Source of the DNA: Aminipila butyrica
GTDB taxonomy: Bacteria > Bacillota > Clostridia > Peptostreptococcales > Anaerovoracaceae
Assembly: GCF_010669305.1 (NCBI RefSeq)
Contig: NZ_CP048649.1
Coordinates: 1,116,001-1,180,000 of the forward strand
Direction: 5' to 3'
DNA: 64,000 nt
In this document: in pieces, positions 17,221-25,469 of the stretch
How positions within the stretch are numbered: the first letter of the stretch is position 1
How the letters are laid out: each line of letters starts with the position of its first letter
The notes under the pieces: generated by a model
Database searches by the model: none
Told to the model about the DNA's origin: nothing
Seen by the model: the letters and a program-made list of their open reading frames with translations, nothing else
Program-made: the position numbers and the translations under genes

Positions 17221-18822
17221 ATGAGTAATATTCAGGAATTACTTTATAAATTGGTATCGGTACAGAGTGATACGGGCACCGCCTTGGAGGTGGGCATGGC
17301 TGAATACATTTTTGCCCTCATAAAAGAGCAGAAATATTTTCAGGAGCATCCAGAGCTCTGTGGTATGTATCACGGAAAGGATTTCTTAGAACGGCCAGTG
17401 GTGTGGGCTCTGAGAAGAGGACGGAGCCAGAAGACCATTGTTCTCACCGGACATTACGATGCCGTGGGGCTAGAGCCCTATGGAACCTTAAAGGCCTACG
17501 CGTTAAAGCCTGAGGAATTGAAAGAAAGATTGAAGGAATTGGATTTGCCAGAGGAAATAAAGGCAGATTTGGAAAGCAGCCAATGGCATTTTGGCCGGGG
17601 CATTAATGATATGAAGGCTGGTATTGCCATCAATCTAGATGCGGTGGCGGCCATCGATCAGGCAGAGGCAAATATTCTCTTTATGGCGGTTCACGATGAA
17701 GAAAATTTATCAGCAGGCATGAGGCAGGGCGCTACCTTGCTAGTAGAGTTGGCTCAAAGATATCATTTGGATTATCGGCTCATGGTCATTACAGAGCCAC
17801 ACAGTCGAACAGAGGCTGACCGCTTCAAATTTTTTACCGGCACAGTGGGCAAAATCATGCCGTTGGTGGTAGCGAAAGGAAAAACCGCACATATTAGTGA
17901 TGTCATGAAAGGGCTGAATGCTGCGGTTATTACGTCAGAAATTATAACAGAGCTGGAACTGAACCCCAAGCTTTGTTCCTCAGACCTAGGGATGACTACC
18001 ACGCCGCCTACTATACTTTATGCCAGGGACTTGAAAGGGACTTATGATGTTTCCGTGCCGGAATACAGCGCCTTTTACCTAAATTTCTCTTTTTTAAAGA
18101 GCAAGACGGCAGAGCATATTCTGGGGGAAGTCAAGGCTGCCGCGCAAAAGTCTTTTCAGAAGGTTATTGAAAAATATCAGAGTGCTGAAAAATACCTGCG
18201 AAAAGAGGGGAGTTCAGAAGCTGGTGAAGCACAAGCTTTTCTTCCTTTGGTCTACACCTTTGAAGAACTTCAGGATGCAGCGAGCAAGAACAATGCTCGT
18301 TATGAAGAGGAACGGGACCGGCTGTACGAAGAGATTTTGGCACAGCTTCAGGTTAAGGTTCTTACCGTTCAAGAGGCAGGCATCCAAATTGTAAAAGAGA
18401 TCATTCAGCTGTCTCTGATAACGGAGCCCCTGGTGGTGGTAGGCTTTATTCCTCCTTACTATCCGCCAGCCAGCAACAGCTACCTGCCGCAGAACAGTGA
18501 CATCTTTGAAGACCGTTTGGAAGCTGTGTTGGCAGAAACTTATGGGTTGAAGCTGGATAAGGAAGCTTACTTTATGGGTATAAGTGATGGCAGCTATACG
18601 TCCTGCACCGATCGGGGAGGAGAGGAAAAAGTTATGGCCAGCATGGTTACCTCTGAGGACATGTATCATATCCCCTTTGAGCAGCTGGAAAAGCTCTCAA
18701 TACCGTTTTTAGTCCTGGGCCCATGGGGCAAGGACTATCATACCATCAGTGAACGAGTCTACATGCCGGATGTGGAAAAGACGGTGCCAGAACTAATTCG
18801 AACCCTGGTGGAGATGATATAA
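17221..18822 (+). CDS. rocB: M20-family peptidase/deacylase, RocB-like
   Basis: 533 aa, the usual length of the RocB group. Metal-binding M20 motifs are visible: TGHYDAVG (about 80-87), GRGINDMKAG with the second Asp, HDEENLS for the catalytic Glu pair, and a late His region. RocB is linked to arginine/ornithine use in Bacillus, but its exact reaction is not firmly known. It lies behind the permease in the predicted sigma-54 unit, followed by a strong terminator. Confidence 0.85.
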   Translation: MSNIQELLYKLVSVQSDTGTALEVGMAEYIFALIKEQKYFQEHPELCGMYHGKDFLERPVVWALRRGRSQKTIVLTGHYDAVGLEPYGTLKAYALKPEELKERLKELDLPEEIKADLESSQWHFGRGINDMKAGIAINLDAVAAIDQAEANILFMAVHDEENLSAGMRQGATLLVELAQRYHLDYRLMVITEPHSRTEADRFKFFTGTVGKIMPLVVAKGKTAHISDVMKGLNAAVITSEIITELELNPKLCSSDLGMTTTPPTILYARDLKGTYDVSVPEYSAFYLNFSFLKSKTAEHILGEVKAAAQKSFQKVIEKYQSAEKYLRKEGSSEAGEAQAFLPLVYTFEELQDAASKNNARYEEERDRLYEEILAQLQVKVLTVQEAGIQIVKEIIQLSLITEPLVVVGFIPPYYPPASNSYLPQNSDIFEDRLEAVLAETYGLKLDKEAYFMGISDGSYTSCTDRGGEEKVMASMVTSEDMYHIPFEQLEKLSIPFLVLGPWGKDYHTISERVYMPDVEKTVPELIRTLVEMI

Positions 18823-18827
18823 TCAAC

Positions 18828-18858
18828 AAAAAAGCACCTCAGAAAAGGGGTGCTTTTT
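18828..18858 (+). terminator. Intrinsic terminator
   Basis: AAAAAGCACC/GGTGCTTTTT stem around a purine-rich loop, then T-run, directly after the RocB-like gene. Confidence 0.88.
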
Positions 18859-18939
18859 GTGTATGCGTATGATAAAATACAGGCAGGTGCTATCCAAAAA
18901 TTGGTAGGCGGTCAGCCCTCTGCGGAGGGGGTGATGCAT

Positions 18940-19023
18940 ATGTCCACAGCGGAAACAATAGCTTTTACAGCTTTACTTGTCAATGTTGTTCTTGTTACAT
19001 ATACGGTCACAAAAAAGAAATAA
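18940..19023 (+). CDS. Small hydrophobic peptide, type I toxin (holin-like/TxpA-like)
   Basis: 27 aa; it starts MSTAETIAF, has one hydrophobic helix and ends in KKK. A strong GGAGGGGG lies 8 nt before ATG 18940 (an alternative ATG at 18934 is too close). This layout (GGGGGTGATGC-type translation start, tiny membrane peptide with basic tail) matches the putative holin-like toxins of Firmicutes. Its transcript probably begins just after an extended -10 (TGATAAAAT, 18870-18878). A convergent promoter and an overlapping antisense RNA lie downstream. Toxicity is inferred from family resemblance. Confidence 0.75.
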   Translation: MSTAETIAFTALLVNVVLVTYTVTKKK

Positions 19024-19103
19024 ACCGCCGAGCCTGAGAAACTTGCGGTTTATTTAAACTTGCGATTATTCTGGGCTGACCGACTGCGGGCAGCACCTTT
19101 TCT
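19008..19103 (-). ncRNA. Antisense antitoxin RNA of the type I system
   Basis: The minus strand carries TTGACA (19138-19133), a 17-bp spacer and TAATAT (19115-19110), a near-consensus promoter giving a start near 19103. Transcription runs left into the toxin 3' end, reaching a hairpin (AAATAAACCGC/GCGGTTTATTT, 19018-19056) that in this direction is followed by a T-rich run. The RNA would be about 95 nt and overlap the toxin stop. End points are estimates. Confidence 0.65.
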
Positions 19104-19183
19104 TTATATATATTATCACATCAACAAAAAGATGTCAAATATGAGTCCACCCAAGGTACGAAGTAGCTTGTTGGCGGAGTGAG

Positions 19184-19213
19184 GCAAGCAAGACAAGAGG
19201 GCTTGCTTTTTTT
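19184..19213 (+). terminator. Plus-strand terminator-like hairpin
   Basis: GCAAGC/GCTTGC stem with seven T on the plus strand. It overlaps the 3' end of the minus-strand ABC gene and could stop read-through from the toxin locus. Confidence 0.5.
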
Positions 19214-20957
19214 AGGCGGAAAATTGGCTGTTGTAAAGCTGGGCATAAAACCCTTGCTGCTTTAGCAGCTCTTCATGCCTGCCCTGCTCGATAATATTGC
19301 CTTCCTGCATGACCAGAATGACATCGGCTTCTCGAATAGTGGACAGGCGATGGGCGACAATGAAGCTCGTTCGTCCTTCCATCAGCCAAGCAAAGGCATT
19401 TTGAATTTTCAGCTCCGTGCGTGTATCGATAGAGGAGGTGGCTTCATCCAAAATTAACATAGGTGGTTGGCACAGCATCACACGAGCGATGCAGAGCAGC
19501 TGTTTCTGACCTTGAGATAGGCCGCCGCCATCTTGACCGATGAGAGTATCGTAGCCTTGGGGCAGGCGTTTGATGAAGCTGTGAGCGTGAGCGGTCTTCG
19601 CCGCGTTTACAATCTCCTGGTCGGTAGCCTGAGGCTTGCCCATGGCGATATTTTCCCGGATTGTGCCGGAGCGCAGCCAAGTATCCTGGAGGACCATACC
19701 GTAGCTGCTGCGCAGGCTCTGGCGGGTAACTTCACGGATATCTTTTCCCTCCACTTGTATGCTGCCGCTGTCCACGTCGTAGAAGCGCATCAGCAGGTTG
19801 ATGATGGTGGTCTTTCCGCAGCCCGTGGGACCTACGATGGCAATTCGCTGGCCCGGTGCAACCGACAAGTTGAAATTTTCAATAAGCCTTTTAGTTGGTG
19901 TATAAGAAAAGGCCACTTGATTTAAGGTTACATTTCCCTGGACCGTCTCTAAAGAAACGGCAGAAGCCGAATCTGGTGTTTGAGGTTCTTCCTCAATAAT
20001 CTCAAACACTCGAGCCGCACAGGCCAAGGCATTTTGGAGCTCGGTAATGACCCCGGAAATTTCGTTAAAAGGTTTGGTATATTGGCTGGCATAGCTTAAA
20101 AAGCAAGCTAGCTGGCCTACGGTGAAGACGCCTCCCATGCCAATACAGCTTAAGGCTCCTACTAGGCCTACGCCGGCGTAGACCATGCTGTTAATAAAAC
20201 GGGTGGCTGGATTGGTGATAGAGGAGAAAAACGTTGCTTTCTGGTAATATTCTGCCAGGCGCTCATTGATTTCATCAAACTGGTGTAGGTTTTCTTCTTG
20301 GTGGGAGAATGCCTGCACCACCTTTTGGTGCTGAATCATTTCATCAATCAGCGAAGTCTGTTGCCCCCGAGTTTCCGATTGCAGTTGGAACATGTAATAT
20401 GTTTTACGGGCAATAAAACGGGCCACCAGCAGAGAGATGGGCGTCAGCAGAACTACAACCCACGCAATTCGCCAGTTGATGGAAAACATGAACAGCAGGG
20501 TGCCTAAAATCGTGATTACTCCTGTAAATAATTGGGTGAATCCCAGCAAAAGACCGTCTGCAAACTGATCTACATCGGCGATAACTCGGCTGACGATTTC
20601 CCCATGAGCGTGGGCATCTAAATATTTCAGCGGCAAGCTTTCAATTTTTTCAAAAGCTTCTCCTCGCACGTCGCGGATAACTTGAAAGGTAATGCGGTTA
20701 TTGATAATGTTCATCAGCCACTGTAAGATTGCGCCTGCGCCTACAGAGATCAGGATAAGGGGCAACAGGCGGTAGATTGCGGGAAAGTCCACCTGACCTG
20801 GACCTAGAATCAAGTCAATGCAGCGACCTACTAAAATTGGTACATATAGAGACAGGCCCACGGTGATGGTAGCAAAAAGGATGGAAGCAGCCAGCAGCAG
20901 GCGGTAACGCTTTAAGCGGTACAAAATTTTCTGACTGGTTTTTTTAGGCTTGTTCAT
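19212..20957 (-). CDS. ABC exporter half-transporter (permease-ATPase), second subunit
   Basis: 581 aa. Six-helix type IV transmembrane domain (about 1-310) and an ATPase domain with Walker A GPTGCGKTT, signature LSQGQKQ and Walker B MLILDEATSS. It overlaps the stop of the upstream half-transporter by 14 bp, so both form a heterodimeric exporter of the LmrCD/BmrCD kind. Here the catalytic Glu after Walker B is present. Substrate, perhaps drugs or lipids, is not predictable. Confidence 0.9.
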   Translation of the reverse strand: MNKPKKTSQKILYRLKRYRLLLAASILFATITVGLSLYVPILVGRCIDLILGPGQVDFPAIYRLLPLILISVGAGAILQWLMNIINNRITFQVIRDVRGEAFEKIESLPLKYLDAHAHGEIVSRVIADVDQFADGLLLGFTQLFTGVITILGTLLFMFSINWRIAWVVVLLTPISLLVARFIARKTYYMFQLQSETRGQQTSLIDEMIQHQKVVQAFSHQEENLHQFDEINERLAEYYQKATFFSSITNPATRFINSMVYAGVGLVGALSCIGMGGVFTVGQLACFLSYASQYTKPFNEISGVITELQNALACAARVFEIIEEEPQTPDSASAVSLETVQGNVTLNQVAFSYTPTKRLIENFNLSVAPGQRIAIVGPTGCGKTTIINLLMRFYDVDSGSIQVEGKDIREVTRQSLRSSYGMVLQDTWLRSGTIRENIAMGKPQATDQEIVNAAKTAHAHSFIKRLPQGYDTLIGQDGGGLSQGQKQLLCIARVMLCQPPMLILDEATSSIDTRTELKIQNAFAWLMEGRTSFIVAHRLSTIREADVILVMQEGNIIEQGRHEELLKQQGFYAQLYNSQFSA

Positions 20958-22689
20958 CTAAAGCATCCTCCTTTTTGAACTGAGATTGATAGATTTCTTG
21001 GTAGATATCGCAGGTTTTCATCAACTGGTCATTTGTGCCGATGCCGGCAATCTGACCGTCGTCCAGCACGATAATTTTGTCACAGTGTTGGATGGAAGAG
21101 GTTCGCTGGGAGACAATCAGCACCGTAGGGCGTGGGTCTAAGGCGGCGATGGCTTTGCGCAAGGCGGCATCGGTGGCAAAATCCAAGGCGGAAGCACTGT
21201 CATCCAGAATCAGAATTTGAGGTTGGCGCACTAAGGCTCTGGCGATGGTCAGCCGTTGTCTTTGGCCGCCAGAAAGGTTTTTACCATCTTGATGAATCAA
21301 GTAGTCGAGGCCGCCTTTCCCGTTGACCACCTCTTCGGCTTGAGCCGTGGTCAGGGCCTGGAATATTTCTTGATCTGTCGCATCTTTTTTTCCCCATTTC
21401 AGATTTTCTCGAATGGTACCTTTAAATAGCACTGCCTTTTGGGGCACCATGCCGATTTTCTGTCTTAGGTTCTCTAAAGGATATTCTTTTACATTTATAC
21501 CGTCCACCAGAACTTCCCCTTCTGTGACGTCGTAGAATCGGGGAATCAGGTGAACCAGGGAGGATTTGCCGGAACCGGTGCCCCCGATGATGCCTACTGT
21601 TTCTCCCTGACCAATGGTAAAATCCATATGAGACAGGGCACAATCACCTGTCTGACTGTAGCATAGCTGCACTCGGCGAAATTCGATGGCAGGAGGGCGG
21701 GAGACAATCTTACTGCTCTTAGCTGAATCCGAAACCACTTGCAAGCTGGAGGATACTTGAAAGACATCCTGAATCCGGTTCCCGCAGGCGATAGATTTAT
21801 TGACCGTAATAATTAAATTGGCGAGCTTAATCAGCTCCGTCAGAATCTGTGACATGTAGTTGTATAGGGCGACCACAGCACCTTGGGTCAGCAGACCTGT
21901 ACTTACCTGCACTGCGCCAGTCCAAATCAGCCAGACAACCGCCAGATTAATAACAATATACGTTAATGGATTCATCAGGGCGGCAATACGTCCGACATAT
22001 TTTTGCACCTGAGTCAGCTGCTGGTTTGATTCCTGAAACGTTTGAAGCTCCTCCTGCTCCAGGCAAAATGCCCGGATGACTCGAACTCCGGTGAGATTTT
22101 CTCTGGTCAAGAGCAATACCTGATCTAGCTTGCCCTGGACCTTCTTGTACAGGGGGATGCACCAGCTCATGATGATGAAGACCACAGCAGATAGTAATAG
22201 GATGGCTGTTACGAAGATTAGAGCTACCCGAAAATCGATTGTAAAAGCCATAATCATGGAACCGAAGACAATGAAGGGAGATCGGAGCAGCAAGCGCAGA
22301 GTCATATTGACTCCCGATTGGACCTGATTCATGTCACTGGTCATGCGGGTAATTAGAGTAGAGGTACCCAACTGATCAATTTCGGCATAGGATAAGCCTT
22401 GAATGTGATCAAAAAGACCATGGCGCAGTTCCTTCCCGAAGCCGGCAGCCGCTTTGGCCGCATAATACTGGGCGATAAGGGAACTGGCCAGACCGGCTAT
22501 TCCCAGTCCCACTAAGATTAGGCACATGCGCAGGATATAGGGAACATCGGCCAAGAGAATACCTTGATCGATGATTTTGGCGATAATCAGCGGAACAAGC
22601 AGTTCAAAAGCAGCCTCCAGCAGCTTGAACAGGGGACCTAGTAAGCTTTCCTTTTTATAGTTTCTCAAATATATCAATAATTTCTTCAA
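20944..22689 (-). CDS. ABC exporter half-transporter (permease-ATPase), first subunit
   Basis: 581 aa, same architecture as its partner. Walker A GGTGSGKSS, signature LSGGQRQR, Walker B LILDDSASALD. The residue after Walker B is Asp instead of the catalytic Glu, the usual sign of a degenerate nucleotide site in heterodimeric exporters. Divergent from a marR gene with a palindromic operator in the shared intergenic region, so repression by that regulator is plausible. Confidence 0.9.
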   Translation of the reverse strand: MKKLLIYLRNYKKESLLGPLFKLLEAAFELLVPLIIAKIIDQGILLADVPYILRMCLILVGLGIAGLASSLIAQYYAAKAAAGFGKELRHGLFDHIQGLSYAEIDQLGTSTLITRMTSDMNQVQSGVNMTLRLLLRSPFIVFGSMIMAFTIDFRVALIFVTAILLLSAVVFIIMSWCIPLYKKVQGKLDQVLLLTRENLTGVRVIRAFCLEQEELQTFQESNQQLTQVQKYVGRIAALMNPLTYIVINLAVVWLIWTGAVQVSTGLLTQGAVVALYNYMSQILTELIKLANLIITVNKSIACGNRIQDVFQVSSSLQVVSDSAKSSKIVSRPPAIEFRRVQLCYSQTGDCALSHMDFTIGQGETVGIIGGTGSGKSSLVHLIPRFYDVTEGEVLVDGINVKEYPLENLRQKIGMVPQKAVLFKGTIRENLKWGKKDATDQEIFQALTTAQAEEVVNGKGGLDYLIHQDGKNLSGGQRQRLTIARALVRQPQILILDDSASALDFATDAALRKAIAALDPRPTVLIVSQRTSSIQHCDKIIVLDDGQIAGIGTNDQLMKTCDIYQEIYQSQFKKEDALDEQA

Positions 22690-22781
22690 AATTAGCCTCC
22701 TAAAATAGATATTCCTTTATTAAGTATACCATGCAACCGCCTATAAAAAACACGTCTAACCATAAAAAATGAAATGAATGG

Positions 22782-22831
22782 TTGACAAGAGCACAAAAAA
22801 ATCATAAACTCAAAATAGTGTATATACACTA
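22782..22831 (+). promoter_or_regulatory. marR promoter with palindromic operator
   Basis: TTGACA (22782-22787), 17-bp spacer, TAAACT (22805-22810), followed at the expected start site by the perfect 16-bp palindrome TAGTGTATATACACTA (22816-22831). This placement predicts self-repression by the MarR protein. Confidence 0.7.
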
Positions 22832-22856
22832 AAAAGCTGAAAGGTATAATAAAAAA

Positions 22857-23294
22857 ATGAATAAACAACAGCAAAGAAAGACCTCTTCTCCTTGCAACTG
22901 CTTAAATATACGTAGGGCATCCCATACCTTGACGGAGGTATATGATGAATTTCTAGATCCCTGTGGCCTAACTGTCAGCCAGTTTTCCTTGCTCCGGCAT
23001 GTAAACTTCTTAGGGCCTATCAGTGTAAGTGCATTGTCTAATGTCATGCGGCTAGACCGGACAACCTTGGTGCGCAATCTAAAGCCGTTGGAAAAAATAG
23101 GGCTGGTGGAAGATCGGTCAACAGAAGGGTCCCGAAACAGGCAGCTTGCGCTATCGCCAAAAGGGCAAAAGGCCTGTGGACAGGCAGAAGTTCTCTGGCA
23201 GAAGGCCCAGTGCTTTACAGAAGAATACTTGGGCAAAGAAAACTTACAGCTTTTTACGGAGCTTTTAATTAAAATAGAATCCTTGAGGCCGTAA
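22857..23294 (+). CDS. MarR-family transcriptional regulator
   Basis: 145 aa. Winged-helix core with LTVSQFSLLRHV, recognition region ISVSALSNVMRLDRTTLVR and wing VEDRSTEGSRNRQLALSPKG. It lies between the divergent ABC exporter and two QueG-like iron-sulfur proteins, and its promoter carries a palindrome of MarR type. It may control one or both sides; the inducer is unknown. Confidence 0.9.
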   Translation: MNKQQQRKTSSPCNCLNIRRASHTLTEVYDEFLDPCGLTVSQFSLLRHVNFLGPISVSALSNVMRLDRTTLVRNLKPLEKIGLVEDRSTEGSRNRQLALSPKGQKACGQAEVLWQKAQCFTEEYLGKENLQLFTELLIKIESLRP

Positions 23295-23328
23295 AGAGAT
23301 TAGGAAAAGCAATGGAAGGAAAGTAGAA

Positions 23329-24360
23329 ATGAAAAGAAAAAATATAGTCAAAAGCATACAAGAAAAAGCCTATCAGCTGGGATATGAGAAATGCGGCATC
23401 ATTCCCCTTGATCGAATGGATGGTTTTGAGGAAAAGTTTGCAGAACGCATAGAGAAGATTCCCGCCTCTCAGCCTTTTTATGAGAACCAGCGCCGGCTGC
23501 TTGAATTTCGGGAAAAATACCCTTGGGCCAAGTCGGTGATTGTGCTTAATCTGCCCTTCAACCATTACAGGGTACCAGAGAGCTTAACTCATCGTGTCGC
23601 CAGATCTTACCTTTTTGACAACCGCATGAATCCCCAGTCAGCAGAATATCAAAGCAGCATGGCCATGGGAGAATACTTGCAGTCCTTGGGTCTTCGGGTA
23701 GACTGCAATCGGAATTTTGGAGCGGTGGGCATGAGATGGGCTGCTATGGAAGCTGGTGTGGGACTGGTACGCAAAAATAATTTTCTCTATACGGAATCAG
23801 GGTCTTGGGTGCATCTGGAGGGATTCCTCATTGATCAGGAATTGGAACTCATTGAAAAGACAGATATTCCAGTCTGTCCCCCAGGTTGTTCCAGGTGTGT
23901 GGAGGCCTGTCCGACCAGAGCGCTTCAGGGACCTTATCTGCTTCAACCGATGGCTTGCATTTCCTTTCTGACTACCTTTGGCGGGCGAAGTTTGACAGAC
24001 CAGACCATCTGGAAGCAGTTTGGTTCTTGTATATACGGATGCGATATTTGTCAGGAAGTCTGTCCAATGAACAAAGGCAAGGCGCAGGGAACAACCGATT
24101 TTCCGGGCTTGACAGAACTGGAGCCCCTGCTTAATCCAGCGTACATTTTGGCCATGACGGAAAAAGAATACCAAGAGAAGATTCAGCCTAAATTTTTTTA
24201 TTTAAGGCCAGATGAGCTATGGAAGTGGCAGGTAAACGTTTTGTGGTTTATGGTCAACAATGGAGTGGAAAAATATAAAGAAGTGCTTGTGGCAGCTTGC
24301 AGTCATGAACAGGAAAAAGTACGAGCGCTGGCTCAGGCCATGTGCGGAGAATTCTTTTAA
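23329..24360 (+). CDS. QueG-like double [4Fe-4S] protein (epoxyqueuosine-reductase family)
   Basis: 343 aa. N-terminal DUF1730-like part, then two ferredoxin-type Cys groups: CPPGCSRCVEACP and CIYGCDICQEVCP. The pattern is that of cobalamin-dependent epoxyqueuosine reductase relatives. The C-terminal tail with a possible HEAT-like helix is shorter than in true QueG. It shares its strand and a short gap with marR. Relatives include many uncharacterised oxidoreductases, so true QueG activity is uncertain. Confidence 0.8.
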   Translation: MKRKNIVKSIQEKAYQLGYEKCGIIPLDRMDGFEEKFAERIEKIPASQPFYENQRRLLEFREKYPWAKSVIVLNLPFNHYRVPESLTHRVARSYLFDNRMNPQSAEYQSSMAMGEYLQSLGLRVDCNRNFGAVGMRWAAMEAGVGLVRKNNFLYTESGSWVHLEGFLIDQELELIEKTDIPVCPPGCSRCVEACPTRALQGPYLLQPMACISFLTTFGGRSLTDQTIWKQFGSCIYGCDICQEVCPMNKGKAQGTTDFPGLTELEPLLNPAYILAMTEKEYQEKIQPKFFYLRPDELWKWQVNVLWFMVNNGVEKYKEVLVAACSHEQEKVRALAQAMCGEFF

Positions 24361-24481
24361 GACAGCGGTGCTTGTGGTAAAATGTTTTTAACAGAACTGG
24401 GCGTACCAGCCATGAAATTACAGCAGCCTGCGGGTGACACACCGTCGTCATACAGCTGGAGGAAGAAAGCCAGGATAAGAT

Positions 24482-25285
24482 ATGAAAGAAAAAATCACGC
24501 ACATGATACAAGACTTTGTTCAGTCCCACGGGGAACGGGATGAGATTCGTACTAAATGGGGGGAGCCGCTGGTGGGTTTTGCAGCTGCGGATCATGCCTA
24601 CGTGCTTCGGCTTAAAGAGGTAGTGGCAGAGCACCACCGGATGCCCAAGGATGTACTGCCAGATGCCTCTATCGTGGTGTCTTACTTTGTCCCTTTCACC
24701 AGAGAATTAGCCAAAACCAATCAAACCTTGGGAGCACTTGCCTCACAAGAATGGGCCTTGGCATATGAAGAGACAAATGCTATGTTCATACAGTTAAATC
24801 GATACCTCATAGAGGAGATGGAAAAGATTGGATATAAGGCGGGGACTTCGCCAGAAGCCCTTACTTTTGATCAAGAACAGCTGAAAAGCAACTGGTCACA
24901 GCGTCATTTTGCCCGAGCGGCAGGTCTGGGAACCTTTGGCATTAACAACATGCTCATTACAAAGAAAGGCTGCTGCGGTCGGTATAATTCCGTGGTCACT
25001 AACTTGGATGTGGCACCGGACCAGCCGTTAGAAGAGGACTATTGCCTGTATAAGAAGAATGGTGGCTGCAAAGTCTGTCTGACCCACTGTCCGACCCAGG
25101 CCCTTACAGTGGAAAGCTTCAATCGATACAAATGCCATGAGGTGCTGAAAGAAAATGCCCGCAAGTACAATCAATTCGGCAGTTCCTATACGGACGAGAC
25201 AGGAACGCTTTCCAACAGCTTGGGCAGTGAGGTCTGCGGTAAATGTGTGGTGGGGCTGCCTTGCTCCTTTTTTAAGCTGATATAA
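24482..25285 (+). CDS. Epoxyqueuosine-reductase-like iron-sulfur protein
   Basis: 267 aa. It has a QueG-like core (ARAAGLGTFGINNMLIT), a Cys group in CKVCLTHCP and a late CGKCVVGLPC. It is related to, but shorter than, the preceding gene product. A 121-bp gap separates the two and holds no clear gene. A hairpin terminator follows. Function beyond an iron-sulfur oxidoreductase cannot be assigned. Confidence 0.78.
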   Translation: MKEKITHMIQDFVQSHGERDEIRTKWGEPLVGFAAADHAYVLRLKEVVAEHHRMPKDVLPDASIVVSYFVPFTRELAKTNQTLGALASQEWALAYEETNAMFIQLNRYLIEEMEKIGYKAGTSPEALTFDQEQLKSNWSQRHFARAAGLGTFGINNMLITKKGCCGRYNSVVTNLDVAPDQPLEEDYCLYKKNGGCKVCLTHCPTQALTVESFNRYKCHEVLKENARKYNQFGSSYTDETGTLSNSLGSEVCGKCVVGLPCSFFKLI

Positions 25286-25299
25286 ATTCTGCTGCCCTT

Positions 25300-25330
25300 G
25301 AAAGAGATACTTTTACCGTATCTCTTTTGT
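25300..25330 (+). terminator. Intrinsic terminator
   Basis: AAAGAGATAC/GTATCTCTTT stem then a short T-run. A second hairpin, AAAGCCTCTC/GAGAGGCTTT (25386-25412), stands in the leader of the next gene. Confidence 0.65.
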
Positions 25331-25469
25331 ATTTTAGCGTATACTATGAAGGTGGTTTCATAAAACATAAATCCAACCACGATTAAAAAGCCTCTCCATG
25401 GTGAGAGGCTTTAATATTTTATACTTTTCAATAAAAAGTAAATTTTAAACAGAAAGGTGGTGTTGCCCA

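Noticed and set aside
24382..24481. Small ORF before the second QueG-like gene
   Set aside because: It lacks a ribosome site, runs into the next gene in another frame and has no protein-like composition.
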